Source: Duganella sp. CF402
Lineage (GTDB): Bacteria > Pseudomonadota > Gammaproteobacteria > Burkholderiales > Burkholderiaceae_D
Length of the DNA stretch: 64,000 bases
Assembly: GCF_900109645.1 (NCBI RefSeq)
Contig: NZ_FOBG01000001.1
Coordinates: 248,001-312,000, forward strand
Reading direction: 5' to 3'
Part shown: positions 27,628 through 38,800 of the stretch, piece by piece
Layout: each line of letters begins with the position of its first letter
How positions within the stretch are numbered: the first letter of the stretch is position 1
Position numbers and translations under genes: made by a program
Notes under the pieces: model-generated
The model's database searches: none
What the model was told of the DNA's origin: nothing
The model's input: the letters and a program-made list of their open reading frames with translations, nothing else

Positions 27628-27834
27628 ATGAACATCGCTAAACACATGGAAGTCATCTTCGTTGCCGCCACCATCATCGCCGGCGCCACCAGCTTCGCTA
27701 CCGCTGCCGATGACCGCGCCGACTTTGCGATCCCGGCCGACAAAGTGGTGGCCGTCGCCAAAGCCGACACCGCCATGCCAAGCGTGACCGTGAGCGCCAA
27801 GCGCCTGACCGCCGCCGAAAAAGCCGCGCTGTAA
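27628..27834 (+). CDS. Small exported protein (68 aa)
   Basis: 68 residues. The N-terminus (HMEVIFVAATIIAGATSFATAADD) is a likely Sec signal peptide with cleavage at ATA-A near residue 26. The mature 42 residues are Ala/Lys/Val-rich, with the phrase VTVSAKRLTAAEKAAL. Short exported proteins with this layout are frequent in Massilia and Duganella, but the function is unknown. A good AAGGAG is placed 6 bases upstream. It lies alone upstream of serS, on the same strand, separated by 92 bases. Confidence 0.65.
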   Translation: MNIAKHMEVIFVAATIIAGATSFATAADDRADFAIPADKVVAVAKADTAMPSVTVSAKRLTAAEKAAL

Positions 27835-27896
27835 TGGCGGCAGCCGGCGGGCTGCGCAAAACTCGCAAGGAAGTGGCTTCAACTTGGTACAATTGA

Positions 27897-29216
<1,320 letters not shown>

Positions 29217-29246
29217 ATTTGTCCTTCCATTTTCCTTTGCACCTGC

Positions 29247-29252
29247 TATAAT
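29247..29252 (+). promoter_or_regulatory. Candidate -10 box of the tRNA-Ser genes
   Basis: TATAAT lies 32 bases before the first tRNA. It overlaps the left arm of an 8-bp inverted repeat (CACCTGCT at 29240 and AGCAGGTG at 29269). The -35 box is not clear. Confidence 0.45.
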
Positions 29253-29283
29253 CTTGCCTTCTCGCAGCAGCAGGTGGGAAAAC

Positions 29284-29373
<90 letters not shown>

Positions 29374-29413
29374 TTTGTTTGGATGTGAGAAAAATGTAGT
29401 AAATGCGTCACCA

Positions 29414-29503
<90 letters not shown>

Positions 29504-29512
29504 ATATTCAGT

Positions 29513-29540
29513 AAAAAAGCCTCCTTCGGGAGGCTTTTTT
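29513..29540 (+). terminator. Intrinsic terminator of the tRNA-Ser pair
   Basis: Twelve-bp stem AAAAAAGCCTCC / GGAGGCTTTTTT closed by a TTCG tetraloop. Confidence 0.93.
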
Positions 29541-29549
29541 ATATCCCAA

Positions 29550-29569
29550 TGTAGACAAAATTGTCTACA
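29550..29569. promoter_or_regulatory. 20-base dyad upstream of the SIMPL gene, GntR-like operator
   Basis: TGTAGACAAAATTGTCTACA has 9-bp perfect arms around a 2-base centre, starting 10 bases after the tRNA terminator and 40 bases before the SIMPL start codon. The TTGTCTACA half resembles sites of GntR-family regulators. No T-run follows, so it is not a terminator. The binding protein is unknown. Confidence 0.5.
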
Positions 29570-29608
29570 TCAAGAATAATGCGTTTTCTTCAACTACGGA
29601 AGCAGACC

Positions 29609-30301
29609 ATGTTCAAGCCACTCGTTGTTGCCTTAGCCCTTGTCTTGTTGCCGTTTGCCGCGCAGGCATCCAACCTGCCGGACTATCCGTTCATCCACAC
29701 CACGGGCGAGGGCTTTGCCATGATCGCGCCCGACATGGGCGAGATCGATTTCGACATCACCGCCTACAACGCCGATCCGGCGGCGGCAGCGGCGGCGGTG
29801 GCCGAGCGCGCCGCGCAAGTGCAGGCGCTGATGGTGGAAGGCGAGTCGAGCGCAAGCCTGCGCGACACGCGCAAGGAGATGCGGACTGCCGAAGCCGATT
29901 ACGCTGTCCGCAGCTCGGTCCACATCGTGGTGCGCGAGCTGGGCAAATGGCGTCCATTGATGCAGGCGTTGCTGGCGCTGCCCAATGTCGATCACCTGTC
30001 GACCACCTTTGGCCGCAAGGACCGGGAGAAAGTCGAGCAGGAGCTGACCGCCAGCGCCGTCAAAGACGCGCAGCGCCGCGCTGAAGCGATGGCGGCGGGC
30101 TTCGGCAAAAAGGTTGGGGCGGTGAACGCCATCTCCTCCGGGCAGCTGCGCAACCTGACCAATGCGGTGGGGCTGATGCCGGGCGACTTGTACTACCGCA
30201 GCAACCGCACCGTGGATGCGGCGCCGGCCGACAAAGACTACCTCGCCATCGAAGCGCTGCGCTGGTCGCAAACCGTTGACGTCATCTTCCGCATCAAATG
30301 A
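29609..30301 (+). CDS. Periplasmic SIMPL-domain protein (DUF541)
   Basis: 230 residues from the ATG with GGAAG upstream. Signal peptide cleaved at AQA-S near residue 18. The SIMPL/DUF541 fold is shown by the TGEGFAMIAPDMGEIDFDITAYNADPAAAAAAVAERAAQ start and the C-terminal VKDAQRRAEAMAAGFGKKVGAVNAISSG block. E. coli YggE is the model: it lowers oxidative stress; exact role unknown. The TGA stop is immediately followed by the left end of the transposase element. A GntR-like dyad lies upstream. Confidence 0.85.
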   Translation: MFKPLVVALALVLLPFAAQASNLPDYPFIHTTGEGFAMIAPDMGEIDFDITAYNADPAAAAAAVAERAAQVQALMVEGESSASLRDTRKEMRTAEADYAVRSSVHIVVRELGKWRPLMQALLALPNVDHLSTTFGRKDREKVEQELTASAVKDAQRRAEAMAAGFGKKVGAVNAISSGQLRNLTNAVGLMPGDLYYRSNRTVDAAPADKDYLAIEALRWSQTVDVIFRIK

Positions 30302-30334
30302 AATTCAGGGTCAGCTCTGTCATTTGGACACGCG
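30302..30334 (+). repeat. Left terminal inverted repeat of the transposase element
   Basis: 33 bases beginning AATTCAGGGTCAGCTCTG and ending GGACACGCG. It is the exact reverse complement of 31313-31345. Within it CAGGG-TCAG-CTCTG can fold as a small hairpin with one wobble pair, as REP sequences do. A subterminal TTTGA follows 9 bases later. Confidence 0.93.
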
Positions 30335-30354
30335 GTGCGCACTTTTGATCTTCC

Positions 30355-31206
30355 TCAAGGCGTCGGCGGCTCGCTGAGGAAGCTTTCTAGCGCGCGGCTG
30401 ACGGTCTTGACCGAAACTCGCGCAAAGCGGGCGATTTCCGGCATCGAATAACCTTGCGATAAGTAAGCGCGCGCCATCGCTTCCTTCGGGTTGCGGTAGC
30501 GTTTGAAGTATTCGTGCAGCGGGTGCACGATCGCGCTGCGTTGCTCGCGTTTGATTTCAGCCAGATCGCCCGGCACATCGGAGCCAATAATGCGCTGGCA
30601 AAATGATTCATCGCCAAGCAGCAGCTGATTTCTTACTGACCGCAGCGGACTTGGCTCGCGGATTCCCGCGCGCACAAACTCTTGGTAGCCTTGCCTGGCT
30701 TCCGCGAGATTGCTGCCGAACTGCGCCAGTACCAGATCAGGCTGCAGCCACGCCGGAGTATCCGCCAGGCCGATGGTAGCGCGGTAGCTGCTCCACAGCC
30801 ATTTCTCGGGATGAGATGTGATTCCTGCCCGCACTGGATTCAACTCAATATAGCGCGCCAGCGCCTGTATATAGCGATCGCTTTGGCACAGGATGCCGGT
30901 ATATCTGCCCTGATACACATGCCCGACCAGATCATGCTGGCGGTTGAAATATTGTGAGTAGTTACCGTTGAGATAGCGCATGCCGCGCGCCAGTCCGCCG
31001 TCCGGGGTTTCCAGCAGCAAGTGGTAGTGGTTGGTCATCTGGCAGTAAGCGCGCACGATGAAATTGAAGCGCGCGCAGGCCTGCCCCAGCAGCGAAAGCC
31101 ACACCAGCCGGTTGCTATCTGAACGGTAAATGCTGTCCTGCCTGTCGCCACGGGCGGTGACATGGTAGAGGGCTCCGCTGTATTCGATGCGTAGTGGACG
31201 GTTCAT
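30355..31206 (-). CDS. REP-associated tyrosine transposase (Y1_Tnp / RAYT-like)
   Basis: 283 residues from the ATG at 31206; longer starts in the same frame are possible but weak. N-terminal YHVTARGDRQDSIYRSD, the HUH motif N-H-Y-H-L-L-L-E (metal-binding His pair), and the tyrosine helix YIQALARYIELNPVRAG mark the Y1 domain. The C-terminal third carries a helix-turn-helix-like segment (YSMPEIARFARVSVKTVSRAL) probably used to bind the element ends. The gene is intact and fills the element. RAYT-type enzymes cut and join REP DNA. No ribosome-binding site is evident, so expression is probably low. Confidence 0.9.
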   Translation of the reverse strand: MNRPLRIEYSGALYHVTARGDRQDSIYRSDSNRLVWLSLLGQACARFNFIVRAYCQMTNHYHLLLETPDGGLARGMRYLNGNYSQYFNRQHDLVGHVYQGRYTGILCQSDRYIQALARYIELNPVRAGITSHPEKWLWSSYRATIGLADTPAWLQPDLVLAQFGSNLAEARQGYQEFVRAGIREPSPLRSVRNQLLLGDESFCQRIIGSDVPGDLAEIKREQRSAIVHPLHEYFKRYRNPKEAMARAYLSQGYSMPEIARFARVSVKTVSRALESFLSEPPTP

Positions 31207-31312
31207 ATGGCGAGTGTAGGGCCACATGTGTCCGCTCCATTTGCGCTCTCGCAATGAGTGGGGAGGCGCAGGAATTTCGCGCCGCGTATTGATCCATCTC
31301 AAAACTCGTGCG

Positions 31313-31345
31313 CGCGTGTCCAAATGACAGAGCTGACCCTGAATT
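31313..31345 (-). repeat. Right terminal inverted repeat of the transposase element
   Basis: Perfect 33-base reverse complement of the left end. The subterminal TCAAA motif lies 9 bases inside, mirroring TTTGA at the left end. Confidence 0.93.
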
Positions 31346-31387
31346 GTTTTTCGGGCTAGAATGCGGAAAAATTAACGAGGAGGACTC

Positions 31388-31891
31388 ATGAAGTTGATCG
31401 CCACTTTCCTGGCTGCCGTTTTGTTCGCGGGCGCCGCGCATGCCGCGACGCCAAATCCCGATGCCGCACAGGTCAAGGCCGCCCACGATTTGCTCGCCGC
31501 CATGCAGGCCGAGAAGATGATGCGTATGACCGCCGGCATGAGCCAGTACGCCTCGCCCGCGCAACGCAAGGAGGTCATGGATAAGGTGATTAAGCTGCAG
31601 CCGGAATTGGTCTATTCCCGCCTCGCGTTGCCGGTCGCCAAGCTGCTCAGCACGGAAACCTCGCTTGAGATGACCAAGTTCTATCAGTCCAGTTACGGCC
31701 AGAAGGTGCTGCACGATACCTATAACAGCGGCGCCCAGCTCAATCCGAGCGCGCCGAAACCGACCGCCGCAGAAACCGCTGCCCTCAAGAAGCCGGCCTA
31801 CCTTAATGCCAGGAAGGAGTTCCAGGCCAATGAGCAGGCCATCCACCACGAGACCTTCTTGCTGCTGAAGGCGGTCATCAACGGCAAGTAA
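31388..31891 (+). CDS. Exported DUF2059-like protein
   Basis: 167 residues with a Sec signal peptide (cleavage AHA-A near residue 20). The helical mature domain contains VKAAHDLLAAMQAEKMMRMTAGMSQYASP and YSRLALPVAKLLSTETSLEMTKFYQSSYGQKVL, the pattern of the DUF2059 domain found in periplasmic proteins of unknown role. GAGGAG precedes the ATG. The promoter region is the 42 bases after the transposase element, so the element may have replaced the native upstream DNA. It is convergent with the UPF0149 gene with no gap. Confidence 0.8.
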   Translation: MKLIATFLAAVLFAGAAHAATPNPDAAQVKAAHDLLAAMQAEKMMRMTAGMSQYASPAQRKEVMDKVIKLQPELVYSRLALPVAKLLSTETSLEMTKFYQSSYGQKVLHDTYNSGAQLNPSAPKPTAAETAALKKPAYLNARKEFQANEQAIHHETFLLLKAVINGK

Positions 31892-32431
31892 TCAGCCGCA
31901 GCACTTTTTGTATTTTTGTCCGCTGCCGCACGGGCACGGATCGTTGCGGCCGACCTTGGCCGCTTTCGCCATCGGCGCGTGGAAGAAGGCGTTGATCTGC
32001 ACCACCGATGGCGCCACTTTGCCGGCCTGCACCGGCGACTGGAACGGCAGCAGCAAGGCCGGCTGCTGCGCCCGCAGCGGCGCCCACGCGTCGCCCGCCA
32101 GCTGCACGCCCGCCTGGAAGCCCGCACACCACGCCTCGACTGTCCAGTTGCCGCCGCACTCGTAGATCGGCTCGAAGCTGGCCGGGTCTTTGTCCATCCA
32201 TACCCGCATGTAGCCGTGATGGCGCAGCACCAGCGCCGTCGTTTCGGCATTGCCCGCGCCGCTGCCCCAGACCAGCGGCAGCCACGCTTCCTGCGCCACC
32301 TCCACCGGTCCCACCACCAGCGCGGTCAGCAAGCCTTCCAGCCGCGCCACGTCCATGCTGTCGGCGCTGATCGCGGCCAGCAGTTCGTCGAGTTGATCGT
32401 ATTCGTCGTCGTTCAGTGGGGCGGTGCTCAT
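31892..32431 (-). CDS. UPF0149 / YecA family protein with SEC-C motif
   Basis: 179 residues. The N-terminal 150 match the YecA/UPF0149 family ([35 protein letters not shown]). The C-terminus is a SEC-C zinc motif, [17 protein letters not shown], as at the end of SecA. In E. coli YecA links to SecA and ribosomes through this motif. No operon partner is seen; the next minus-strand ORF upstream is the 49-residue one. Confidence 0.9.
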   Translation of the reverse strand: MSTAPLNDDEYDQLDELLAAISADSMDVARLEGLLTALVVGPVEVAQEAWLPLVWGSGAGNAETTALVLRHHGYMRVWMDKDPASFEPIYECGGNWTVEAWCAGFQAGVQLAGDAWAPLRAQQPALLLPFQSPVQAGKVAPSVVQINAFFHAPMAKAAKVGRNDPCPCGSGQKYKKCCG

Positions 32432-32468
32432 GGCGGCGGGTGTCCGGTCGGAAAAGCCGCCATTGTAC

Positions 32469-32618
32469 CTACTTCGCCTGCGGCGGCGCCGGTTTGTTGT
32501 TGGGCCGCTCGACGATCAGCACGTGCTTGTCGACGGCGCCGGATTTTTCCTGTTTCACCACTTGTACCGCAACCGGCCGGTGGTCGTACACCGAGCGCGG
32601 AGGTTTAGGCACCAGCAT
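32469..32618 (-). CDS. Small ORF (49 aa) upstream of the giant gene
   Basis: 49 residues, basic and Pro-rich ([21 protein letters not shown], ending in [11 protein letters not shown]), with no hydrophobic segment. An AGGAG sequence 7 bases before the ATG supports translation. It is divergent from the giant RTX gene and is the only part of the 15.9-kb antisense frame that I consider a real gene. No family recognised; probably soluble or disordered. Confidence 0.5.
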   Translation of the reverse strand: MLVPKPPRSVYDHRPVAVQVVKQEKSGAVDKHVLIVERPNNKPAPPQAK

Positions 32619-32752
32619 GCTGTTCTCCTGTGGGCTGTTGTTGAACACGCAAGTGGGGGCGATAAACGTTTCGACAAGTTTGCTTTTTTTCTCTGTGGTT
32701 TTTTCGATGCCACGCAGTTCTTTTCTTGGTAAGTCGGCCATCAAAATGTTAA

Positions 32753-32801
32753 TTTGGCAAATCGTCCGACCGCGCCAAGACGCGGCGGACACGTTGCCAA
32801 A
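32753..32801. promoter_or_regulatory. Long hairpin in the leader of the giant RTX gene
   Basis: TTTGGCAA (32753-32760) pairs with TTGCCAAA (32794-32801); inside, after a 3x3 internal loop, GTCCG pairs with CGGAC and, past a single bulged A, CCGCG with CGCGG around a CCAAGA loop. That gives 18 base pairs in 49 bases, 42 bases before the start codon, without a T-run. It may be a leader RNA structure or a protein-binding dyad. Confidence 0.5.
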
Positions 32802-32843
32802 CAGTAGGTGCGGCACGTAAACCAATAATTCAGGGATACGATC

Positions 32844-35800
32844 ATGGGAAACATCATTAACGGCACCGACGGCGCCGACGGCCTGTTTGCGGGTAATGGC
32901 GGTGATACGCTCAACGGCTTTGGCGGCAATGACGTGCTGCAGGGCGGCAATGGCGCCGATGTGATCAACGCCGGGGCCGGCGATGATTTCATCAACGTGC
33001 GCGGCAAGGGCGACGATACGGTGGACGGCGGCGATGGCAACGACCGCGTCACGTATTACACCACCGGCAAGCTGACGCTCAATCTCGAGGATGGTAACGC
33101 CGACGACAGCAGCGGCTTCATCGACCATCTGACGAATATCGAACGCATTTCCGGCACCGCCGGCTTTGGCGATGTGATTACCGGTCGCGCCGACACCAAT
33201 GAAACCCTGTACGGCAACGGCGGCAACGATACGCTCGATGGCGGCGTCGGCGGCAGCGATACCACTGGTTACAGCTTTATTGCCCCAGGCGCGGGCGGCG
33301 TGCAGGTGAACCTGGCGCTGGGCACCAGCAGCGGCCCTGACGGCAACGATGTGCTGAGCAATTTTGAAAACGTCGAAGGCAGCATCAATAACGATACGCT
33401 GACCGGCGACGATGGCGCCAACATCTTGTGGGGCGGGGATGGCGACGATCTGTTGATCGGCGCCGGCGGCAACGATACGCTGGTCGGCGGCGCCGGCAAT
33501 GACCGCGCGGTCTTTAGCGGCAATCGCAGCGATTACACGCTGACCACGCAGGACAACGGCGACGTGACGGTGCAGGATAATCGCGGCGGTTCGCCGGACG
33601 GTACCGACACGGTGCGCGGCGTGAAGTATCTGCAGTTTGCCGACACCACGCTGGAAGCCAAGCCGATGGACCAGGTGGTCAGCAGCGTCAAGGCCGGCCA
33701 TCAGGCGTTCAATTTCTCGCTCATGTTGCGCGGCACCGGCGGCCAAGGCGCCAACGGTTATGCCACGGTGTTCCGTGGCGGCGACGATAACGGCGAGGGC
33801 ATTTATGTGCGCGTGTTTACCGGCGACGGCGTGGCGCGCACCGAGGATATCCTGGTCAACAGCAGCACCGCCGGCGACCAGCGCGCGCCCACCGCCGTGG
33901 CGCTGCAGGATGGCACTTTCGTGGTGATGTGGGACAGCACGCCGGAGACCAGCCCGTATCCCAATGCCGGCCTGATCGACATCAAGATGCAGCACTTCGA
34001 TGCCGACGGCAACAAGATGGGCGGCGAGGTGACGGTCAATACCACCACCGCCTTCCAGCAGCGCTTCCCGTCGGCGATTGCCACCGCCGATGGCGGTTTC
34101 TTCGCGGTGTGGCAGTCGCGCCAGGAGGGCAGCGGCCCCACCGCCAGCTATGGCGTGTACGGCCAGAAGTTCGATATCGCCGGCAACAAGGTGGGCGCTG
34201 AGCTGCATATCAACACCACCGAGGCGGGCAACCAGCTGTTCCCGCTGGTGCGCCAAGCCGGCGCCGACGCCAACGCCGATGGCATCCCCGACCAACTGGT
34301 GGTGTTGTGGGAGGATCTGGGGCTGACCGGCGCCGTGCGCATCGCCCAGCAATTCCTCAACGGCGACGGCAGCAAGAGCGGCGGCGAAAGCTTTATCTAC
34401 AGCGCGCCGGCCGGCAGCAGCATGAATTTCGTGCACCAGGCCGAGGTCGAGGGCGGCTACGTCGTCAGCTGGACCATGACGCTGGCCGACGGCACTGGCG
34501 CCGTGATGGCGCGCCTGTTCAACGAAAACGGCACGCCGCGCGGCGCGGCCTTCACGGTGGCGTCCGGCGAATACTATTACGGCACCGACGCCATCAGCGT
34601 CTTCAACGGCGACGTCATGATGGTGTGGGATGTCCATCATGCGGACGGCAGCAGCGCCATCGTCGGCCGCAACTTCAACGTGGTCACCGGCGCGCCGAGC
34701 GGGGCCACCTACCTGATCAGCAATCACGCCAACGGCGCCAGCCTGATGTATCCGACCGTGAGCCCGTCCGGCAATAACGATGTGCTGGTGTCCTGGAATA
34801 CGCAGGGCAACCAGATCGACGGCGAAATCAGCGGCGTCTACCAGCAACTGGTGAACGGCAATGGCCAGTTCGAGAACGGCGTCTTCAACACCGGCGCCAC
34901 GCCGGACGCTACCAGCTTCACGGTACAGGTGGTGGCTGGCGGCGCGGCGCCGCAGACCGACACGCAGGGCCGTTACGTGCTGAACGCGGCTCTCACCAGC
35001 GGCGACAGCACGGTGTTGTCGCACCTGGCGCTGAAAGGCACGGCCGCCTTCGGCACCACGGTGACCATTTACTCGGACGGCAACCCGCTGCTGAAAGTGG
35101 GCGTCGATGACAGCGGCAAGTGGACCGCCGATATCAAGGACCTGGCCGCCGGCACGCATGCGTTGACCGCCGTGGTCACCGATGTGCACGGCAACGCCAG
35201 CGCGGCCAGCGCCGCGTTCGAAGTGACGGTGGACAACGACGTCATTGAAGGCACCAGCGGCGCCGACGACGAGGATTACTGGATCGGGCACGGCGCCGAC
35301 GGCAATGCGCAAGTGCTCAACGGCGGCGCCGGCAACGACACCCTGTACGGCGCCGGCGGCAGCGACACCATGAACGGCGGCGCCGGCGACGACACTTTCC
35401 TGATCAGCAAAGGCGAGATGGCGTTCGAGCAGGCCGACGAGGGTACCGACACCATCATCAGCACCTACAGCCTGGCGCTGCCGGCCAATATCGAAAACCT
35501 GACTTTCGACAGCGACGCCGACGGCTACCTGGTCGGTAACAACCTGGACAATGTGCTGACCGGCGGCGACGGCGGCAACTTCATCCACGGCATGGGCGGC
35601 AACGACACGCTGATCGGCAATGGCGGCGGCAATAATTTCCAGGGCGGCGAGGGCAACGACCTGGAGCAGGGCGGCAGCTATGGCGACTACTTCATCGGCG
35701 GCGCCGGCGACACCGGCGACGATACGATGGACGGCGGCGCCGGCAACGATATCATCAACCTGTCGCCGGGCCATGACGCCATCATCGGCGGCGAGGGCGA

Positions 35801-38800
35801 CGAGGACGTGCTGCAAACCCGCGTCGAGGGCGCCAGCCACGGCGTCAACATCAACCTGGCCACCGGCATCATCGTCGACAACGGCTTTGGCGAGAGCGGC
35901 ACCGTCACCGGCATCGAGGAAGTGGAGGGCACGCAGTTCGCCGACACCCTGATCGGCAGCGCGGCCGACGAGCAATTGATTTCCCACGGCGGCAGCGACA
36001 GCATCGACGGCGGCGCCGGCAAGGACATCGTGTTCTACGGCGGCAGCGCCAATTTCACCGGTAGCCTGAGCACCGGCACCGGCACCAGCACGGACGGCAC
36101 CGTCACCTTCACCAACGTCGAAGGGCTGGGCGGCGGCAGCGGCAACGACAGCCTGACCGGCAGCGCCGGCAATGACAGCCTGGGCGGCTTCCTCGGCGAC
36201 GACACCATGACCGGGCTGGGCGGCAACGACGAGCTGTGGGCGCTGGGCGGCAAGGACACGGCGGTCTATCGCGGCAAACAGGCCGACTACAACATCAGCA
36301 CCAACGCCGACGGTACCGTCACGGTGCAGGACAAGCGCACCAGCGGGACCACGCTGGACGGCACCGACACACTGCACGGCGTGCGCACCTTGCAATTCGC
36401 CGACGGCTCGGTGGACCTGAAAGTGCTTGACCGCGTGGTCAGCAGCGCCCCGGCCGGCTACCAGGTTTACCAGACCACGGCGGCGCACTGGTATCTGGAC
36501 GGCGGCTACATCCAGGTGTTCCGCGCCACCGATGGCAGCGGCGACGGCCTGTATGCGCGCGTGTTCGACGAGGACGGCAACCCGGACGGCAACGATATCC
36601 TGATCAATGCCGGCAACACCGGCGGCGACCAGCGCGCGCCGGTGGTCGCCAGCATGATCTCCGGCGGCTATGCGGTGGCCTATCACAGCAATCCGGCGCT
36701 GGGCGCCGGCTATGCGGACAGCGGCTGGGACGTGATGGTGCAGTTGCTCGACAACAGCGGCCACCTGGTCGGCGGAGCCATCAACGTCGGCACCACGGCC
36801 GGCGTGGGCCAGCGCCTGCCGACCGTGGCCGGCCTGACCAACGGCAACTTCGTGGTGACCTGGCAATCGGCGCAAGCGGGCGACGACGGCCACCTGGCGG
36901 TGTACGCGCGCGTGTTCTCCTCGACCGGCATGCCATACGGCCCGGAAATCAAGGTGGGCACCAGCAGCGAGTACGCCCAGACCTCGCCGGTCGCCACCGC
37001 GCTGGACGACGGCGGCGCCATCATCACCTGGGCCGGCGTCAATGACGACGGCCACTTTGGTTTCATCTCGCAGCGCTTCGGTCCCGGCGGCGCCAAGGTT
37101 GGCGACGCCTATACCGTGTTTGAAGTCGGCGGCCCCGACTCCACCGTGTCGGCCATCCATACCACCACCCTGAACGACGGCGGCCATGTGCTGACCTGGA
37201 TTTACGACGCCGACGGCCCCACCCGCGAGGGCGAGCTGGGCACCGGCCCGGACGTGGTGATGGCGCGCCACTACGACGCCGACGGCAACCCGGCAGGCGA
37301 CGCCTTCGTGGTCTCGGCCGCCGGCCTGCAGCGCTCGTCGTCGGTGCTGGGCCTGAGCGACGGCAGCTATCTGGTGGTGTGGGACGTGGAAAATACCGAC
37401 GGCACGTCGGCCATCATGGGCCGCCGCTACAACAGCGATAACAGCCCAGCGGCGGCCGAATTCAAGATCAGCAATGCGGCCAGCGCCGGCATCAAGGTGT
37501 TCCCGACGCTGGCCGAGTTCCAGCCGGGCCAGATCGTGGTGGCATGGGGCACGCAGGACGCGCCCGCGATCACCAGCAGCGGCGGCATCTACCAGCAGAT
37601 CATCGACTTCAACGGCAATCCGCTGTTCTATGTCGGCGATTCCTCGATCACCAAGCCGGCCACGCCGACCCTGACGGTGCAGACCGTGGTGGGCGGTTCC
37701 GTGCCTGTCCTCGACCCGGCCTACCCGAGCGCCGCCTATTACCTGAAGGACGCGCCGCTGACCACCGGCGCCACCACCGCCAACAACCACCTGGTGGTGA
37801 GCGGCACGGCCGTCGCAGGCTCGACCGTGACCATCAAGGTCGGCACTGGTATCCCCAAGACGGTGGGGGTGGACGACGACGGCCGCTGGGCACTGGACAT
37901 CAAAGATCTGGCTGACGGCACGTATGCGGTCACGGCCACCGTGACCGATCTGTTCGGCAAAACCAGCTTGACCAGCACCGCCTTCACCGTCACCGTCAAG
38001 GCCGGCATCACCGGCACCGGGCTGGCGGACGGCGAAAGCTACTGGGCGGCGCGCGGCGCCGACGGCACCGCGCAGTCGCTGTTCGGCGGCGACGGCAACG
38101 ACACCCTGAACGGCGGCGGCGGCGCCGACACGCTGAACGGCGGCGCCGGCGACGACACCTACATCGTCGCCAATGGCGGCATCGTCATTACGGAAGCGCC
38201 TGGCGCTGGCACCGATACGGTGAAGACCTCGCTGGCCGCGCTGACCTTGGCGGCCAACGTGGAAAACGGCATGGCCCTCGGCGCTGGCGCGGTGGCCCTC
38301 ACCGGCAACGCCCTGAACAACGTCCTCAGCGGCAACAGCGGCAACGATACGCTGGACGGCGCGGCCGGCAACGACACCCTGGCCGGCGGCGTCGGCGACG
38401 ATAGCTATACGGTCGACGCGGTCGGCGACGTTATCATCGAAAACGCCAGCGCCGGCACCGATGCGGTGAAGGTGATGCTGGCAGCGGCCGGCACCTACAC
38501 GCTGTCGGCCAACATTGAGAACGCGACGGTCGGCAACGCCATCGCGGTCAACCTGGCCGGCAATGAGCAGGCCAATCTGCTGACCGGCAATGCCGCCGTC
38601 AACAAGCTCGAAGGCGGCGCCGGCAACGATACGCTGGACGGCGGCGCCGGCATCGACAGCCTGGTCGGCGGCAGCGGCGACGACACCTACGTGGTCGACG
38701 TGGCCGGCGACGTGGTTACCGAACTGGACGGCGGCGGCAAGGACACCATCCTGACCGGGCTGGGCACCTACACGCTGACGGCGGCCAACGTGGAAATCGT

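Larger units (their letters stand above)
30302..31345. mobile_element. REP-type tyrosine transposase element with 33-bp inverted ends
   Basis: A 1,044-base unit with one transposase gene on the minus strand and perfect 33-bp inverted repeats at both ends. The left end abuts the SIMPL stop codon, the right end lies 42 bases before the DUF2059 gene. No target-site duplication is obvious, consistent with a Y1 (HUH) enzyme that joins single strands. A non-autonomous relative with the same ends lies at 62333-62519. Confidence 0.8.

Noticed and set aside
29240..29276. Inverted repeat CACCTGCT...AGCAGGTG as terminator of serS
   Set aside because: It has a 21-base loop and no T-run, and overlaps the TATAAT of the tRNA genes. 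It may be a regulatory site but there is too little to claim.
30355..31323. Transposase start at 31323
   Set aside because: That start is a TTG lying inside the terminal repeat, without a ribosome-binding site; the conserved N-terminus of the family begins near the ATG at 31206.
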